DNA of 6,326 nt from Bacteroidales bacterium (GCA_017614795.1 JAGABD010000080.1:1-6326); one strand, 5' to 3'. Counted from the stretch's first letter, positions 1 to 5,729 are shown. Program-made: numbers and translations. The notes: generated from the letters alone by a model not told the origin.

Positions 1-653
1 AACTGATAGGGGCCGTAGTTGTTGGAGCAGTTCGTGACGATGGTCGGCATGCCGAAGGTGTCGTGGAACGCGCGCACGAAGTGGTCGGAACTGGCCTTGG
101 CGGCGCTGTACGGGCTGTGCGGCTGATACTTCAGGTCCTCCGTAAAGAACTTTTCGCCATAGGCGAGATGGTGCTTGCCGCTGGAGGCCTTGGTAGTGAA
201 CGGGGGCTCGATGCCCTCGGGGTGCGTCATTTCCAGGGCACCGTAGACTTCGTCGGTGGAGATGTGGTAGAAGCGCTTCCCCTCCCACCCGAGGGGTTCC
301 CAATAGGCCTTGGCGGCCTGAAGGAGGGAGAGCGTACCCATGACGTTGGTCTGTGCGAAGGTGAAGGGATCCTTGATGCTGCGGTCCACATGGGACTCTG
401 CGGCAAGATGGATAATGCCGTCCACATGCTCCTCCTGCATCAGCTTGAGCACACCTTCGAAGTCGCAGATGTCCATCTTGACGAAGCGGTAGTTCGGCTT
501 GTCTTCGATGTCCTTCAGGTTGGCGAGGTTGCCGGCGTAGGTCAGCTTGTCCAGGTTGATGATCCTGTATTCGGGGTACTTGTTGACGAAGAGCCGCACC
601 ACGTGCGAGCCTATGAATCCGGCACCGCCGGTTATGATGATTGTACGTTTCAT
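1..653 (-). CDS. rfbB: dTDP-glucose 4,6-dehydratase, 5' part only
   Basis: This enzyme converts dTDP-glucose to dTDP-4-keto-6-deoxyglucose with bound NAD+, the second step of dTDP-L-rhamnose synthesis in the cytoplasm. The ATG is at 653-651 and 217 codons are visible before the left edge cuts the gene. Visible motifs are the Rossmann GGAGFIG (residues 9-15), LDKLTYAGN (34-42), HLAAESHVDRS (82-92), the catalytic TDE (133-135), YSAAK (Y182, K186) and NNYGPYQ (211-217), which ends at the window edge. I estimate that about 150 C-terminal residues are missing. Residues 139-175 contain an insertion relative to the E. coli enzyme (GALEMTHPEG onward) that I recall from Bacteroides-type RfbB, so it is a lineage trait and not damage. 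The start overlaps the rfbD stop by 4 bases (ATGA), making it the fourth gene of the operon seen here. Confidence 0.96.
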   Translation of the reverse strand, partial: MKRTIIITGGAGFIGSHVVRLFVNKYPEYRIINLDKLTYAGNLANLKDIEDKPNYRFVKMDICDFEGVLKLMQEEHVDGIIHLAAESHVDRSIKDPFTFAQTNVMGTLSLLQAAKAYWEPLGWEGKRFYHISTDEVYGALEMTHPEGIEPPFTTKASSGKHHLAYGEKFFTEDLKYQPHSPYSAAKASSDHFVRAFHDTFGMPTIVTNCSNNYGPYQ

Positions 654-1717
654 GCGCAAAGGTTCTGTATGCATCGTTTGAGGGACTCGGTCCAGTAAGG
701 GATCTGCAGTCCGAAGGTATTCTTGATTTTGGTCTTGTCGAGCACGGAGTATGCCGGCCGGTGCACCTTGGAAGGGAATTCGTTACTGTGGCAAGGAATA
801 ATGTCGCAGGAAGTGTGGCCGGAATACTCGGCGATAAACTTGGTGAAGTCGTACCAGCTGCAGACGCCCTCGTTGCTGTAGTGGAAGATGCAGGGGGATC
901 CCGGATCGAGTCCGGGATGAGGGGCGTGGGTTCCGGGATGAGGGGCGTGGAGTCCGGGATGAGGGGCGTGGGTTCCGGGATGAGCCCCCTCATTGCGGAC
1001 TTGATCCGCAATCCCCTCGCCATCGAGGGCAGTCAGTATGGAAAGTATCGCCCCGGCGAGGTCCCCGGCGTAAGTGGGCGTACCCACCTGGTCGAACACC
1101 ACCTTCAGCTGCGGCTTCTCCGCGGTAAGGCGCAGCATGGTCTTTACGAAGTTCTTCCCGTACTCGCTGTAGAGCCATGCGGTGCGTATGATGATGTGCC
1201 TCACGCCGGACGCCAGGATCGCCTGCTCTCCGTGGAGCTTCGTCAGTCCGTACACCCCGGTGGGCGTGCCCTTCTGCTCTTCGGTGCAGGGAGTGTTGTA
1301 CGGATCGCCTCCGAATACGTAGTCGGTGGAGATATGGGCCAGCAGGCCGCCGGTCTCCTTCATCACCGTCGCCAGATTGCCGACAGCCGTAGCGTTCAGC
1401 AATGCGGCGAGCTCGGGGTTGTCTTCCGCCGCGTCCACGTTGGTGTAGGCTGCGCAGTTGATGATGACGTTCACCTGCTCCTCGGCAACCAGCGCGCGCA
1501 CGGCGGCTATGTCGGTGATGTCCAGGTGGACGGTGTCGAGGCCGGGGGCGTCGGTGACGTCGGTGAAGATGAAGGATGCCCGATCAGGTCGGGCATGACG
1601 ACCATCGTCATTGCCGGCTCGGCAGTCTTCGTCATTGCCGGCTTGACCGGCAATCCCCGCGAGCCGCCGCAGACTCATTCCGAGCTGCCCGTTGGCACCA
1701 GTGACAAGTATCTTCAT
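650..1717 (-). CDS. rfbD: dTDP-4-dehydrorhamnose reductase with two in-frame repeat insertions
   Basis: This is the last enzyme of dTDP-L-rhamnose synthesis; it reduces dTDP-4-keto-L-rhamnose with NAD(P)H. It is a short-chain dehydrogenase of the extended type: GANGQLG (7-13) binds the cofactor, NCAAYTNVD (87-95) and STDYVFGG (130-137) are family motifs, and Y156/K160 of YGLTK form the catalytic pair. GTPTYAGDL (212-220) and FHYSNEGVCSWYDF (278-291) mark the C-terminal half. The protein is 355 residues, against roughly 285-300 for the family. The excess lies in residues about 21-48, directly after the first Rossmann helix, and about 235-275, just before FHYSNEG. Both coincide exactly with palindromic repeats in the DNA (1571-1659 and 893-1017). 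Removing them leaves about 286 residues. All core motifs are intact and the frame is preserved, so I infer a functional enzyme with two extra surface loops. It overlaps rfbC upstream and rfbB downstream by 4 bases each. Confidence 0.96.
   Translation of the reverse strand: MKILVTGANGQLGMSLRRLAGIAGQAGNDEDCRAGNDDGRHARPDRASFIFTDVTDAPGLDTVHLDITDIAAVRALVAEEQVNVIINCAAYTNVDAAEDNPELAALLNATAVGNLATVMKETGGLLAHISTDYVFGGDPYNTPCTEEQKGTPTGVYGLTKLHGEQAILASGVRHIIIRTAWLYSEYGKNFVKTMLRLTAEKPQLKVVFDQVGTPTYAGDLAGAILSILTALDGEGIADQVRNEGAHPGTHAPHPGLHAPHPGTHAPHPGLDPGSPCIFHYSNEGVCSWYDFTKFIAEYSGHTSCDIIPCHSNEFPSKVHRPAYSVLDKTKIKNTFGLQIPYWTESLKRCIQNLCA
893..1017. repeat. Palindromic element 1 inside rfbD (paired inverted hairpins)
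   Basis: Two 21-base hairpins of the same design bound this segment in opposite orientation. Hairpin 1 is 898-918 (arms ATCCCGGA and TCCGGGAT, loop TCGAG). Hairpin 2 is 992-1012 (arms ATTGCGGA and TCCGCAAT, loop CTTGA). Each has a perfect 8-bp stem and a 5-base loop. The 28-base ends 893-920 and 990-1017 are inverted repeats with 23 of 28 identities. Four of the five mismatches are two compensatory stem pairs (T-A to C-G and G-C to C-G). The centre holds the 21-bp tandem array and a small palindrome at 980-993. On the rfbD strand the element encodes about 41 in-frame residues ending HPGLDPGSP. Four of its six frames are stop-free. It resembles in-gene palindromic elements such as those of Rickettsia in behaviour; homology to them is not shown. 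Confidence 0.88.
911..984. repeat. 21-bp tandem repeat array within element 1
   Basis: Copies start at 911, 932 and 953, with a partial fourth at 974-984. On the plus strand each begins TCCGGGATGAGGGGCGTGG followed by two variable bases (GT, AG, GT). The unit is seven codons long, so copy-number change keeps the rfbD frame. The protein reads HPGTHAP, HPGLHAP, HPGTHAP, then HPGLDPG, so Thr and Leu versions alternate and a 42-bp dimer may be the real unit of expansion. Each unit contains the right arm of hairpin 1 (TCCGGGAT), and the unit length equals the hairpin length. This suggests the array grew from the hairpin by slippage (inference). Confidence 0.93.
1571..1659. repeat. Palindromic element 2 inside rfbD (three related hairpins)
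   Basis: Hairpin 3 is 1576-1596 (arms ATGCCCGA and TCGGGCAT, loop TCAGG). Hairpin 4 is 1634-1654 (arms ATTGCCGG and CCGGCAAT, loop CTTGA). They are inverted relative to each other and have the same 8-bp stem and 5-base loop as the hairpins of element 1. The 30-base ends 1571-1600 and 1630-1659 are inverted repeats with 20 of 30 identities, including three compensatory stem changes. Between them, 1610-1626 is a third copy matching hairpin 4 except for loss of the four bases TGAC at the loop and one substitution. It creates a 15-base direct repeat (1605-1619 and 1629-1643) with a 24-bp period. In rfbD this adds about 28 residues (21-48), seen as the repeated AGND. Confidence 0.87.
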
Positions 1718-2292
1718 TCGGCGTAATAGTCTATGCTGTAGTCAAACAGTTCCGGCACATCGGCCAGCAGCGGGTGGTGCTTGTCCTTTTCGGACAGCAG
1801 CACGTCGGCCGCCGGCACTCCCCAGTCGATACCGAGTTCGGGATCGTTCCATGCGATAGCCCCTTCGGACGCAGGCTCATAGAAGTTGTCGCACTTATAC
1901 TGGAACACCGCCTCCTGGCTCAGCACCGCGAACCCATGAGCGAAGCCGCGGGGGATGAAGAACTGACGCTTGTTGTCGCCGCTCAGTTCGCATGCCACAT
2001 GCTGCCCGAACCAGGGCGAACCGCGCCTGATATCCACCGCCACGTCGAGCACGCGCCCGCTCACGACGCGCACGAGCTTGCTTTGCGAGTGACGTCCCTT
2101 CTGGAAATGCAGGCCGCGGAGCACGCCGTAGGAGCTCTTGCTCTCGTTGTCCTGCACCCATCGTACCGGACGCACGGCCTCGTTGAAGTCGCGCTCGCTC
2201 CAGGTCTCGAAAAAGTAGCCTCTGGAGTCGCCGAATACGCGCGGTTCTATCATCACCACGCCGGGGATTGCTGTATCGATTACGTTAATCAT
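1714..2292 (-). CDS. rfbC: dTDP-4-dehydrorhamnose 3,5-epimerase
   Basis: This cupin-fold epimerase inverts C3 and C5 of dTDP-4-keto-6-deoxyglucose, giving the L-rhamno configuration, the third step of the pathway. At 192 residues it has the normal family length. Diagnostic features are [16 protein letters not shown] (16-31), [18 protein letters not shown] (47-64) with the expected general-base His62, [16 protein letters not shown] (74-89), [10 protein letters not shown] (112-121), Tyr132 in QYKCDNFY, and LSEKDK (166-171), where Asp170 should pair with His62. The ATG (2292-2290) overlaps the rfbA stop by 4 bases, and its own stop overlaps the rfbD start in the same way, so its translation probably depends on ribosomes finishing rfbA. 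No oddities were seen: no repeat insertion is present, unlike its neighbour rfbD. Confidence 0.97.
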   Translation of the reverse strand: MINVIDTAIPGVVMIEPRVFGDSRGYFFETWSERDFNEAVRPVRWVQDNESKSSYGVLRGLHFQKGRHSQSKLVRVVSGRVLDVAVDIRRGSPWFGQHVACELSGDNKRQFFIPRGFAHGFAVLSQEAVFQYKCDNFYEPASEGAIAWNDPELGIDWGVPAADVLLSEKDKHHPLLADVPELFDYSIDYYAE

Positions 2293-3194
2293 TCTACGTC
2301 TCCGGGGCCGTTCTTTTCAACTTCGTCGGCCATCTTCAGCAGGTACTGGCCGTACTGGTTCTTCGCCATCGGGCGGGCGATCTCGCGCATGCGCTCGGGC
2401 GTGATCCAGCCCCTGGTAAGCGCTATGCCCTCGAGGCACGCGACCTTGAGGCCCTGCCGCTTCTCGATGGTCTCGATGTATATGGACGCCTCCGCAAGGG
2501 AGTCGTGCGTGCCGGTGTCCAGCCAGGCGAATCCGCGGCCCAGCGTCTGCACCTTCAGTTCGCCGTCGTGCAGGAACTGCTGGTTAACGGTGGTTATCTC
2601 CAGTTCGCCGCGGGCGCTCGGCTTGATGTGCGCCGCCACATCCACCACCTTGTTGGGGTAGAAATAGAGGCCCACGACGGCGTAGTTGCTCTTCGGCTCC
2701 TTCGGCTTCTCCTCAATGCTCAGGCAGTTGCCGTCCTTGTCAAACTCCGCCACACCGTAACGCTCGGGATCGGATACCCAGTAGCCGAAGACCGTAGCCT
2801 TGTTCTCCTCTTCCGCGGTACGCACCGCATCCTGCAGCAGCTTGACGAAGCCGACTCCATGGAAAATGTTGTCTCCCAGCACCAGGCAGGCGCAGTCGTC
2901 GCCGATGAAATCCCTGCCGATGATGAAGGCCTGCGCGAGACCGTCGGGGCTGGGCTGTTCGGCATACTCGAAACGCACGCCGTAGTCTTCGCCGGTGCCA
3001 AGCAGACGGCGGAATCCCGGCAGGTCCTGAGGTGTACTGATGATGAGGATGTCCCTGATACCGGCGAGCATGAGCGCGCTGATGGGGTAGTACACCATGG
3101 GCTTGTCGTATATGGGCAGCAACTGCTTGCTGACGCCTTTTGTAATGGGATAGAGACGGGTGCCGGAGCCTCCGGCGAGAACTATTCCTTTCAT
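2289..3194 (-). CDS. rfbA: glucose-1-phosphate thymidylyltransferase
   Basis: This enzyme couples dTTP and alpha-D-glucose-1-phosphate to give dTDP-glucose and pyrophosphate, the first and usually feedback-regulated step of dTDP-rhamnose synthesis. It is 301 residues, close to the usual 290-300. The nucleotidyltransferase signature [13 protein letters not shown] (6-18) with [10 protein letters not shown] (23-32) is complete. Also visible are the Mg-binding LGDN (106-109), YGVAEFD (146-152), the sugar-binding EEKP (161-164), RGELEIT (195-201) and [10 protein letters not shown] (224-233). The ATG at 3194-3192 is preceded by the A-rich CCGAAAAA instead of a Shine-Dalgarno site, typical of Bacteroidetes. 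It is the first gene of the operon, preceded by a hairpin-rich leader, and its stop overlaps the rfbC start (ATGA). Confidence 0.97.
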   Translation of the reverse strand: MKGIVLAGGSGTRLYPITKGVSKQLLPIYDKPMVYYPISALMLAGIRDILIISTPQDLPGFRRLLGTGEDYGVRFEYAEQPSPDGLAQAFIIGRDFIGDDCACLVLGDNIFHGVGFVKLLQDAVRTAEEENKATVFGYWVSDPERYGVAEFDKDGNCLSIEEKPKEPKSNYAVVGLYFYPNKVVDVAAHIKPSARGELEITTVNQQFLHDGELKVQTLGRGFAWLDTGTHDSLAEASIYIETIEKRQGLKVACLEGIALTRGWITPERMREIARPMAKNQYGQYLLKMADEVEKNGPGDVE

Positions 3195-3350
3195 TTTTTC
3201 GGTTTTGGGTATATCTTCCCCTCCTCGGAGTCGGAAGAAAACCCAGCTCCGGGCGAGGCCGGGACCTTGGTACCTTGCTCTGTATCAATCAGTCCTGCTC
3301 CCTCCGGGAGCGGTGTCCGTGGTCCCCCGTTCTATCGAGATGCGATAAAA
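3195..3350 (-). promoter_or_regulatory. Hairpin-rich leader upstream of rfbA
   Basis: The segment between rfbA and its candidate promoter is GC-rich with no convincing gene. Three hairpins are visible. One is 3333-3347 (TATCG/CGATA, 5-base loop), near the predicted 5' end of the RNA. The second is 3297-3311 (GCTCCC/GGGAGC, 3-base loop). The third is a longer interrupted stem at 3207-3244 (GGGT/ACCC outer, TCTTCC/GGAAGA middle, CTCC/GGAG inner), which ends about 12 bases before the rfbA ATG. ACCTTG is directly repeated at 3264-3269 and 3272-3277. No poly-U tract follows any hairpin on the transcript strand, so a classic attenuator is not supported. A structured 5' leader is an inference. Confidence 0.4.
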
Positions 3351-3354
3351 CATA

Positions 3355-3362
3355 CAAATGTA
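3355..3362 (-). promoter_or_regulatory. Candidate -7 element of the rfb operon promoter
   Basis: Read on the minus strand this is TACATTTG, a full match to the Bacteroidetes sigma-ABfr -7 consensus TAnnTTTG. It lies at the edge of the AT-rich block 3345-3390. No good TTTG -33 element is found 19-21 bases upstream; only a TGTT-like sequence lies in the right area. It would place transcription start near 3348-3351 and give a leader of about 155 bases. Confidence 0.45.
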
Positions 3363-3407
3363 CAAATAATATAATAATATTCCTAACATTCGCTTGGGAG
3401 ATTTTGT

Positions 3408-3440
3408 GTTGCTATGTTATCGATTTTTTTGTTAAATTTG
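3408..3440 (+). promoter_or_regulatory. Candidate promoter of the rubrerythrin gene
   Basis: TAAATTTG at 3433-3440 fully matches the Bacteroidetes -7 consensus TAnnTTTG. GTTG at 3408-3411 lies 21 bases upstream and is a three-of-four match to the -33 TTTG. A perfect TTTG at 3403-3406 is 26 bases away, which is too far. The predicted leader to the ATG at 3482 is about 35 bases. No recognisable PerR or OxyR operator was identified. Confidence 0.55.
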
Positions 3441-3481
3441 CGAATAGCGTTCAAGTAACGGATTTTTACACTTTTACAGAT

Positions 3482-4021
3482 ATGGCAAACAAGTATGCAG
3501 GTACCCAGACCGAGAAAAATCTGGAAGCAGCGTTCGCCGGCGAATCACAGGCGAGAAACAAGTACACCTATTTCGCATCCGTAGCCAAGAAAGAAGGCTT
3601 CGAGCAGATGTCCGAGATCTTCCTCAAGACTGCCGACAACGAGAAAGAGCATGCAAAGCTCTGGTTCAAGGAGCTTGAGGGCATAGGCAGCACCGCCGAG
3701 AACCTGGCCGCAGCGGCAGCCGGCGAGAACTTCGAATGGACCGACATGTACGAAGGCTTCGCCAAGACCGCGGAGGAGGAAGGATTCAAGGCTCTCGCCG
3801 CGAAATTCCGTCTGGTAGCAGCCATCGAAAAGCGCCACGAGGAGCGCTACAGGGCACTTCTGAAGAACATCGAGGCCAATGAGGTCTTCGCCAGGAGCGA
3901 AGTGAAGATCTGGGAGTGCCGCAACTGCGGACACATCGTGGTGGGCACCAAGGCTCCCGAACTCTGCCCCGTCTGCGCACATCCCCAGTCATTCTTCGAG
4001 ATCACCGCGCAGAACTGGTAG
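3482..4021 (+). CDS. rbr: Rubrerythrin (non-haem di-iron peroxidase)
   Basis: Rubrerythrin reduces hydrogen peroxide in the cytoplasm of anaerobes, taking electrons through its rubredoxin domain. The ATG at 3482 gives 179 residues. The N-terminal four-helix bundle carries all expected di-iron ligands: E21 (GESQARNKY), E54 and H57 (EKEH), E82 and E85 (GENFE), and E116 and H119 (EKRH). The C-terminal rubredoxin domain has C146-x2-C149 and C162-x2-C165. It is 12 residues shorter than the Desulfovibrio vulgaris protein (191), and the difference lies in the linker before GENFE. No Shine-Dalgarno site is visible. It appears monocistronic, with its own promoter at 3408-3440 and a strong terminator at 4067-4102. 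An in-frame upstream extension to 3275 is rejected because the homology starts at [13 protein letters not shown] and the -7 element lies inside that stretch. Confidence 0.97.
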   Translation: MANKYAGTQTEKNLEAAFAGESQARNKYTYFASVAKKEGFEQMSEIFLKTADNEKEHAKLWFKELEGIGSTAENLAAAAAGENFEWTDMYEGFAKTAEEEGFKALAAKFRLVAAIEKRHEERYRALLKNIEANEVFARSEVKIWECRNCGHIVVGTKAPELCPVCAHPQSFFEITAQNW

Positions 4022-4066
4022 ATGTTTCGCCGTTGAACGGAAGTTCTTCATTACCAGCAGATTACC

Positions 4067-4102
4067 AAAAATCGTCCACCTCAAAAGGGGTGGACGATTT
4101 TT
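4067..4102. terminator. Bidirectional intrinsic terminator
   Basis: A perfect 14-bp stem pairs 4067-4080 with 4089-4102 (AAAAATCGTCCACC against its complement). The stem can extend through a G-U and a C-G pair to an AAAA loop. Both strands end in a run of five T, so it can stop the rubrerythrin transcript and the convergent transcript of the membrane protein gene. The stems are exact and the position between two convergent genes fits. Confidence 0.93.
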
Positions 4103-4143
4103 GATAAACACCTGCGAATCAGGCGATTACATTTGACGGCCTG

Positions 4144-4827
4144 TTACTCAGCCTCCGGGGCCTCCTCAGCGGGTGCAGCAGGAGCCTCGGGTGCCTCCTT
4201 GCAGCAGCATGCGGCAATCTTGTCGGCGAAGATCTCATCGGCCTTATCAGAGAAGTGCTTGTACATCACTCCCTCTATTGCCACTACGATGGCCAGGCAG
4301 CAGATGGTTGCAAGTGCAGCGAGAATACCGCCGACCTTCGGGATGAGACCCAGGATGCAGCAGATGATCGCAATTGCTATGTAGAGAATGATGTAAATGA
4401 AGAAGATTCTCCACTTCTCGCCGTAGGTGGCTTTATAGCTGACTTTCAATGCTTTGGTAGGAGAGAGTCCCTTGTCGATGAAGAAGTAGATGGCGAACTG
4501 CCATGCAATTCCGATAACGATTGCGGGGATGAACATGAACACTGCGGCCATGGAAATACCGATGCTCAGGAAACCCAGCAGGAGGAAGAAATCTCCAAGG
4601 TTCTCGAAGTTCTCCTTTGCGAAGATTTCCGTCGGGTTGATGACCTCTCCCTTGCCTATCTTGATGATTGCCTTGTACAGACCGATGGTGGTTCCTATGT
4701 TCAAGTAGGGAATCCAAACGGTAACCACATACAGGAGCACCATAAGGAGAAGGTTCACGATGTTCTTCATGCCATATTGCACACCGGCAACGATGGTCTC
4801 TTTGATGTCAATTTTCTGAGCTGCCAT
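4144..4827 (-). CDS. Multi-pass membrane protein of unknown function
   Basis: I do not recognise a specific family. The 227-residue protein starts at ATG 4827 (MAAQKIDIKE) after an AT-rich leader. Hydrophobic segments lie at about 22-40, 79-118 (long enough for two spans), 139-161 and 164-187. The loop GLSPTKALKVSYKATYGEKW (120-139), just before a membrane span, resembles the motif region of DUF975-type and GDPD membrane-domain proteins, in which a repeated helical unit precedes each span. This is a weak resemblance by eye. No catalytic motif is visible. The tail is unusual: CCCK (207-210) followed by KEAPEAPAAPAEEAPEAE (210-227), which is acidic and probably disordered. The gene converges on rubrerythrin across a shared terminator and diverges from tenA, so it looks monocistronic. 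Confidence 0.85.
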   Translation of the reverse strand: MAAQKIDIKETIVAGVQYGMKNIVNLLLMVLLYVVTVWIPYLNIGTTIGLYKAIIKIGKGEVINPTEIFAKENFENLGDFFLLLGFLSIGISMAAVFMFIPAIVIGIAWQFAIYFFIDKGLSPTKALKVSYKATYGEKWRIFFIYIILYIAIAIICCILGLIPKVGGILAALATICCLAIVVAIEGVMYKHFSDKADEIFADKIAACCCKEAPEAPAAPAEEAPEAE

Positions 4828-4934
4828 AATTTTTTATAAGTTTTAAGATTAGAATCAATAAGTTCCGCTAATTTAATAATTTCAGCCCTAATTACAAAGT
4901 ATTTTTACGATATTTGCGAAAAATTTGTAAACAA
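4828..4934. promoter_or_regulatory. AT-rich divergent promoter region (membrane protein gene and tenA)
   Basis: This 107-base gap must hold promoters for both divergent genes, but no site matches the -7 consensus fully. On the plus strand GATATTTG (4909-4916) and AAAATTTG (4919-4926) both keep TTTG but lack the leading TA, and the second is too close to the tenA ATG to serve it. On the minus strand ATACTTTG, about 45 bases inside the gap, is a similar partial match. No TPP riboswitch core is recognisable ahead of tenA; the gap is probably too short for a full one plus promoter. Confidence 0.4.
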
Positions 4935-5597
4935 ATGAGCAATTCAACATCGTGGACAGCACAGGCTTGGGAGGCCGCTGCGGACATCTACTCCGATATC
5001 ATCAACCATCCGTTCATTAAAGAGCTCGCCGACGGCACTCTGGACACCGCCTGCTTCGACCGGTACCTCGCCCAGGACGAACTATACATCGGCAATTACG
5101 GACGCCAGATGTTCGAACTTGCGGAGCTGATTACCGAGCCGGAAGCGCACGAAATGTTTGTCGAATTTGCCAAGGAAGGGCTAGAGGGAGAGAAGATGAT
5201 GCACGCCCTGCTGATCGACCGCTTCGGCATTGATACTCAGGTACTTCCCTCCACTGTCACAGCTGACTACAACGCACACACCCAGGCAGCCATCGGCACC
5301 GGCAGCAAGGCGATCGGACTCGCCGCAATGCTGCCCTGCATGTGGGTCTATAACGAGGTCGGACAGCACATACTCAGGATTGCATCGGTCGAAGGAAATC
5401 CCTACCGCGAATGGATTCAGGAGTACGGCAACGACGCCTTCACCGAGGGCGTAAACGCCGTTCTCAAACTGGCCGATTCTTACGCCGCCGCGACTGATGA
5501 AGCCACCCGTCAACGCATGACCGCCGAGTTCGTCGCCGCCACCAAATTCGAATACTGGTTCTGGGATTACGGTTACTGCGGAATCGACCGCAGATAG
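4935..5597 (+). CDS. tenA: TenA family aminopyrimidine aminohydrolase (thiaminase II)
   Basis: TenA hydrolyses amino-HMP-type pyrimidines released from degraded thiamin, recovering HMP for thiamin synthesis; it is cytoplasmic. The protein has 220 residues, typical for the family. By alignment from memory with Bacillus subtilis TenA, the active site is present: D48 in YLAQDELYIGNY (44-55), Y112, C135 in MLPCMWVY (132-139), and E206 in FEYWFWDY (205-212). C135 places it in the cysteine class. The ATG at 4935 follows an A-rich stretch. An in-frame TTG at 4914 is less likely because it adds seven residues outside the family's usual start. The gene is alone on its strand, but thiE lies 48 bases beyond its stop in convergent orientation, so two thiamin genes are neighbours without sharing a transcript. 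The stop is immediately followed by an inverted-repeat element. Confidence 0.93.
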   Translation: MSNSTSWTAQAWEAAADIYSDIINHPFIKELADGTLDTACFDRYLAQDELYIGNYGRQMFELAELITEPEAHEMFVEFAKEGLEGEKMMHALLIDRFGIDTQVLPSTVTADYNAHTQAAIGTGSKAIGLAAMLPCMWVYNEVGQHILRIASVEGNPYREWIQEYGNDAFTEGVNAVLKLADSYAAATDEATRQRMTAEFVAATKFEYWFWDYGYCGIDRR

Positions 5598-5598
5598 C

Positions 5599-5729
5599 GC
5601 TATGGCAGAAGCCACCCCGGCGTTGCCGCTCTCGCGGCAACAATTTTAATCAAGGGGCGTTCCCCTCGAGCTCCCTGGGCCGCAGCGAAGCGAGGATTGG
5701 ATGTAGCCGGGGTGGCTTGCTGCCATTGC
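5599..5729. repeat. Inverted-repeat element at the tenA/thiE 3' ends
   Basis: Arms 5599-5621 and 5706-5729 are inverted repeats. There are 13 perfect pairs (AAGCCACCCCGGC, 5609-5621, with 5706-5718), a one-base bulge at 5719, seven more pairs, one mismatch and two outer pairs. The 84 bases between the arms hold a perfect hairpin (5622-5641) and a smaller one (5653-5666, AGGGG/CCCCT). The left arm starts two bases after the tenA stop; the right arm lies inside thiE. Its total length of about 131 bases and terminal inverted repeats suggest a small non-autonomous mobile repeat. A structured bidirectional 3' end is the alternative. Its sequence is unrelated to the rfbD elements. Confidence 0.75.
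5622..5641 (+). terminator. Possible terminator hairpin after tenA
   Basis: GTTGCCGC pairs perfectly with GCGGCAAC around a TCTC loop, 24 bases after the tenA stop. It is followed by AATTTTAAT, which has only four T in a row, so termination strength is uncertain. It lies inside the larger inverted-repeat element. The thiE side has no T-rich tract after its own stop. Confidence 0.4.

Noticed and set aside
911..984. CRISPR-like array
   Set aside because: The 21-bp units are directly adjacent with no spacers, lie inside a coding gene in frame, and no cas gene is present.
641..1726. Long plus-strand open frame antisense to rfbD (361 codons)
   Set aside because: It is the mirror of a well-supported gene in GC-rich DNA; its translation shows no family motifs, and it stays open partly because the repeat elements lack stops in most frames.
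1774..3374. Plus-strand open frames opposite rfbC and rfbA (1774-2661, 2505-3374)
   Set aside because: They are antisense to genes with complete catalytic motifs, have no recognisable domains, and lack plausible start contexts.
3275..3481. N-terminal extension of rubrerythrin
   Set aside because: The extra residues have no rubrerythrin homology, and the best promoter match (3433-3440) lies inside the extension.
4111..4123. Small hairpin CCTG/CAGG after the terminator
   Set aside because: A 4-bp stem is expected by chance and has no T-tract or other context.
4828..4934. TPP riboswitch ahead of tenA
   Set aside because: No conserved thi-box segments could be found, and the 107-base gap is AT-rich and short.
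5646..5720. Frameshift or truncation of thiE at its 3' end
   Set aside because: All core ThiE motifs are in one frame up to residue 201; the odd tail is explained by an added repeat, not by loss of conserved sequence.
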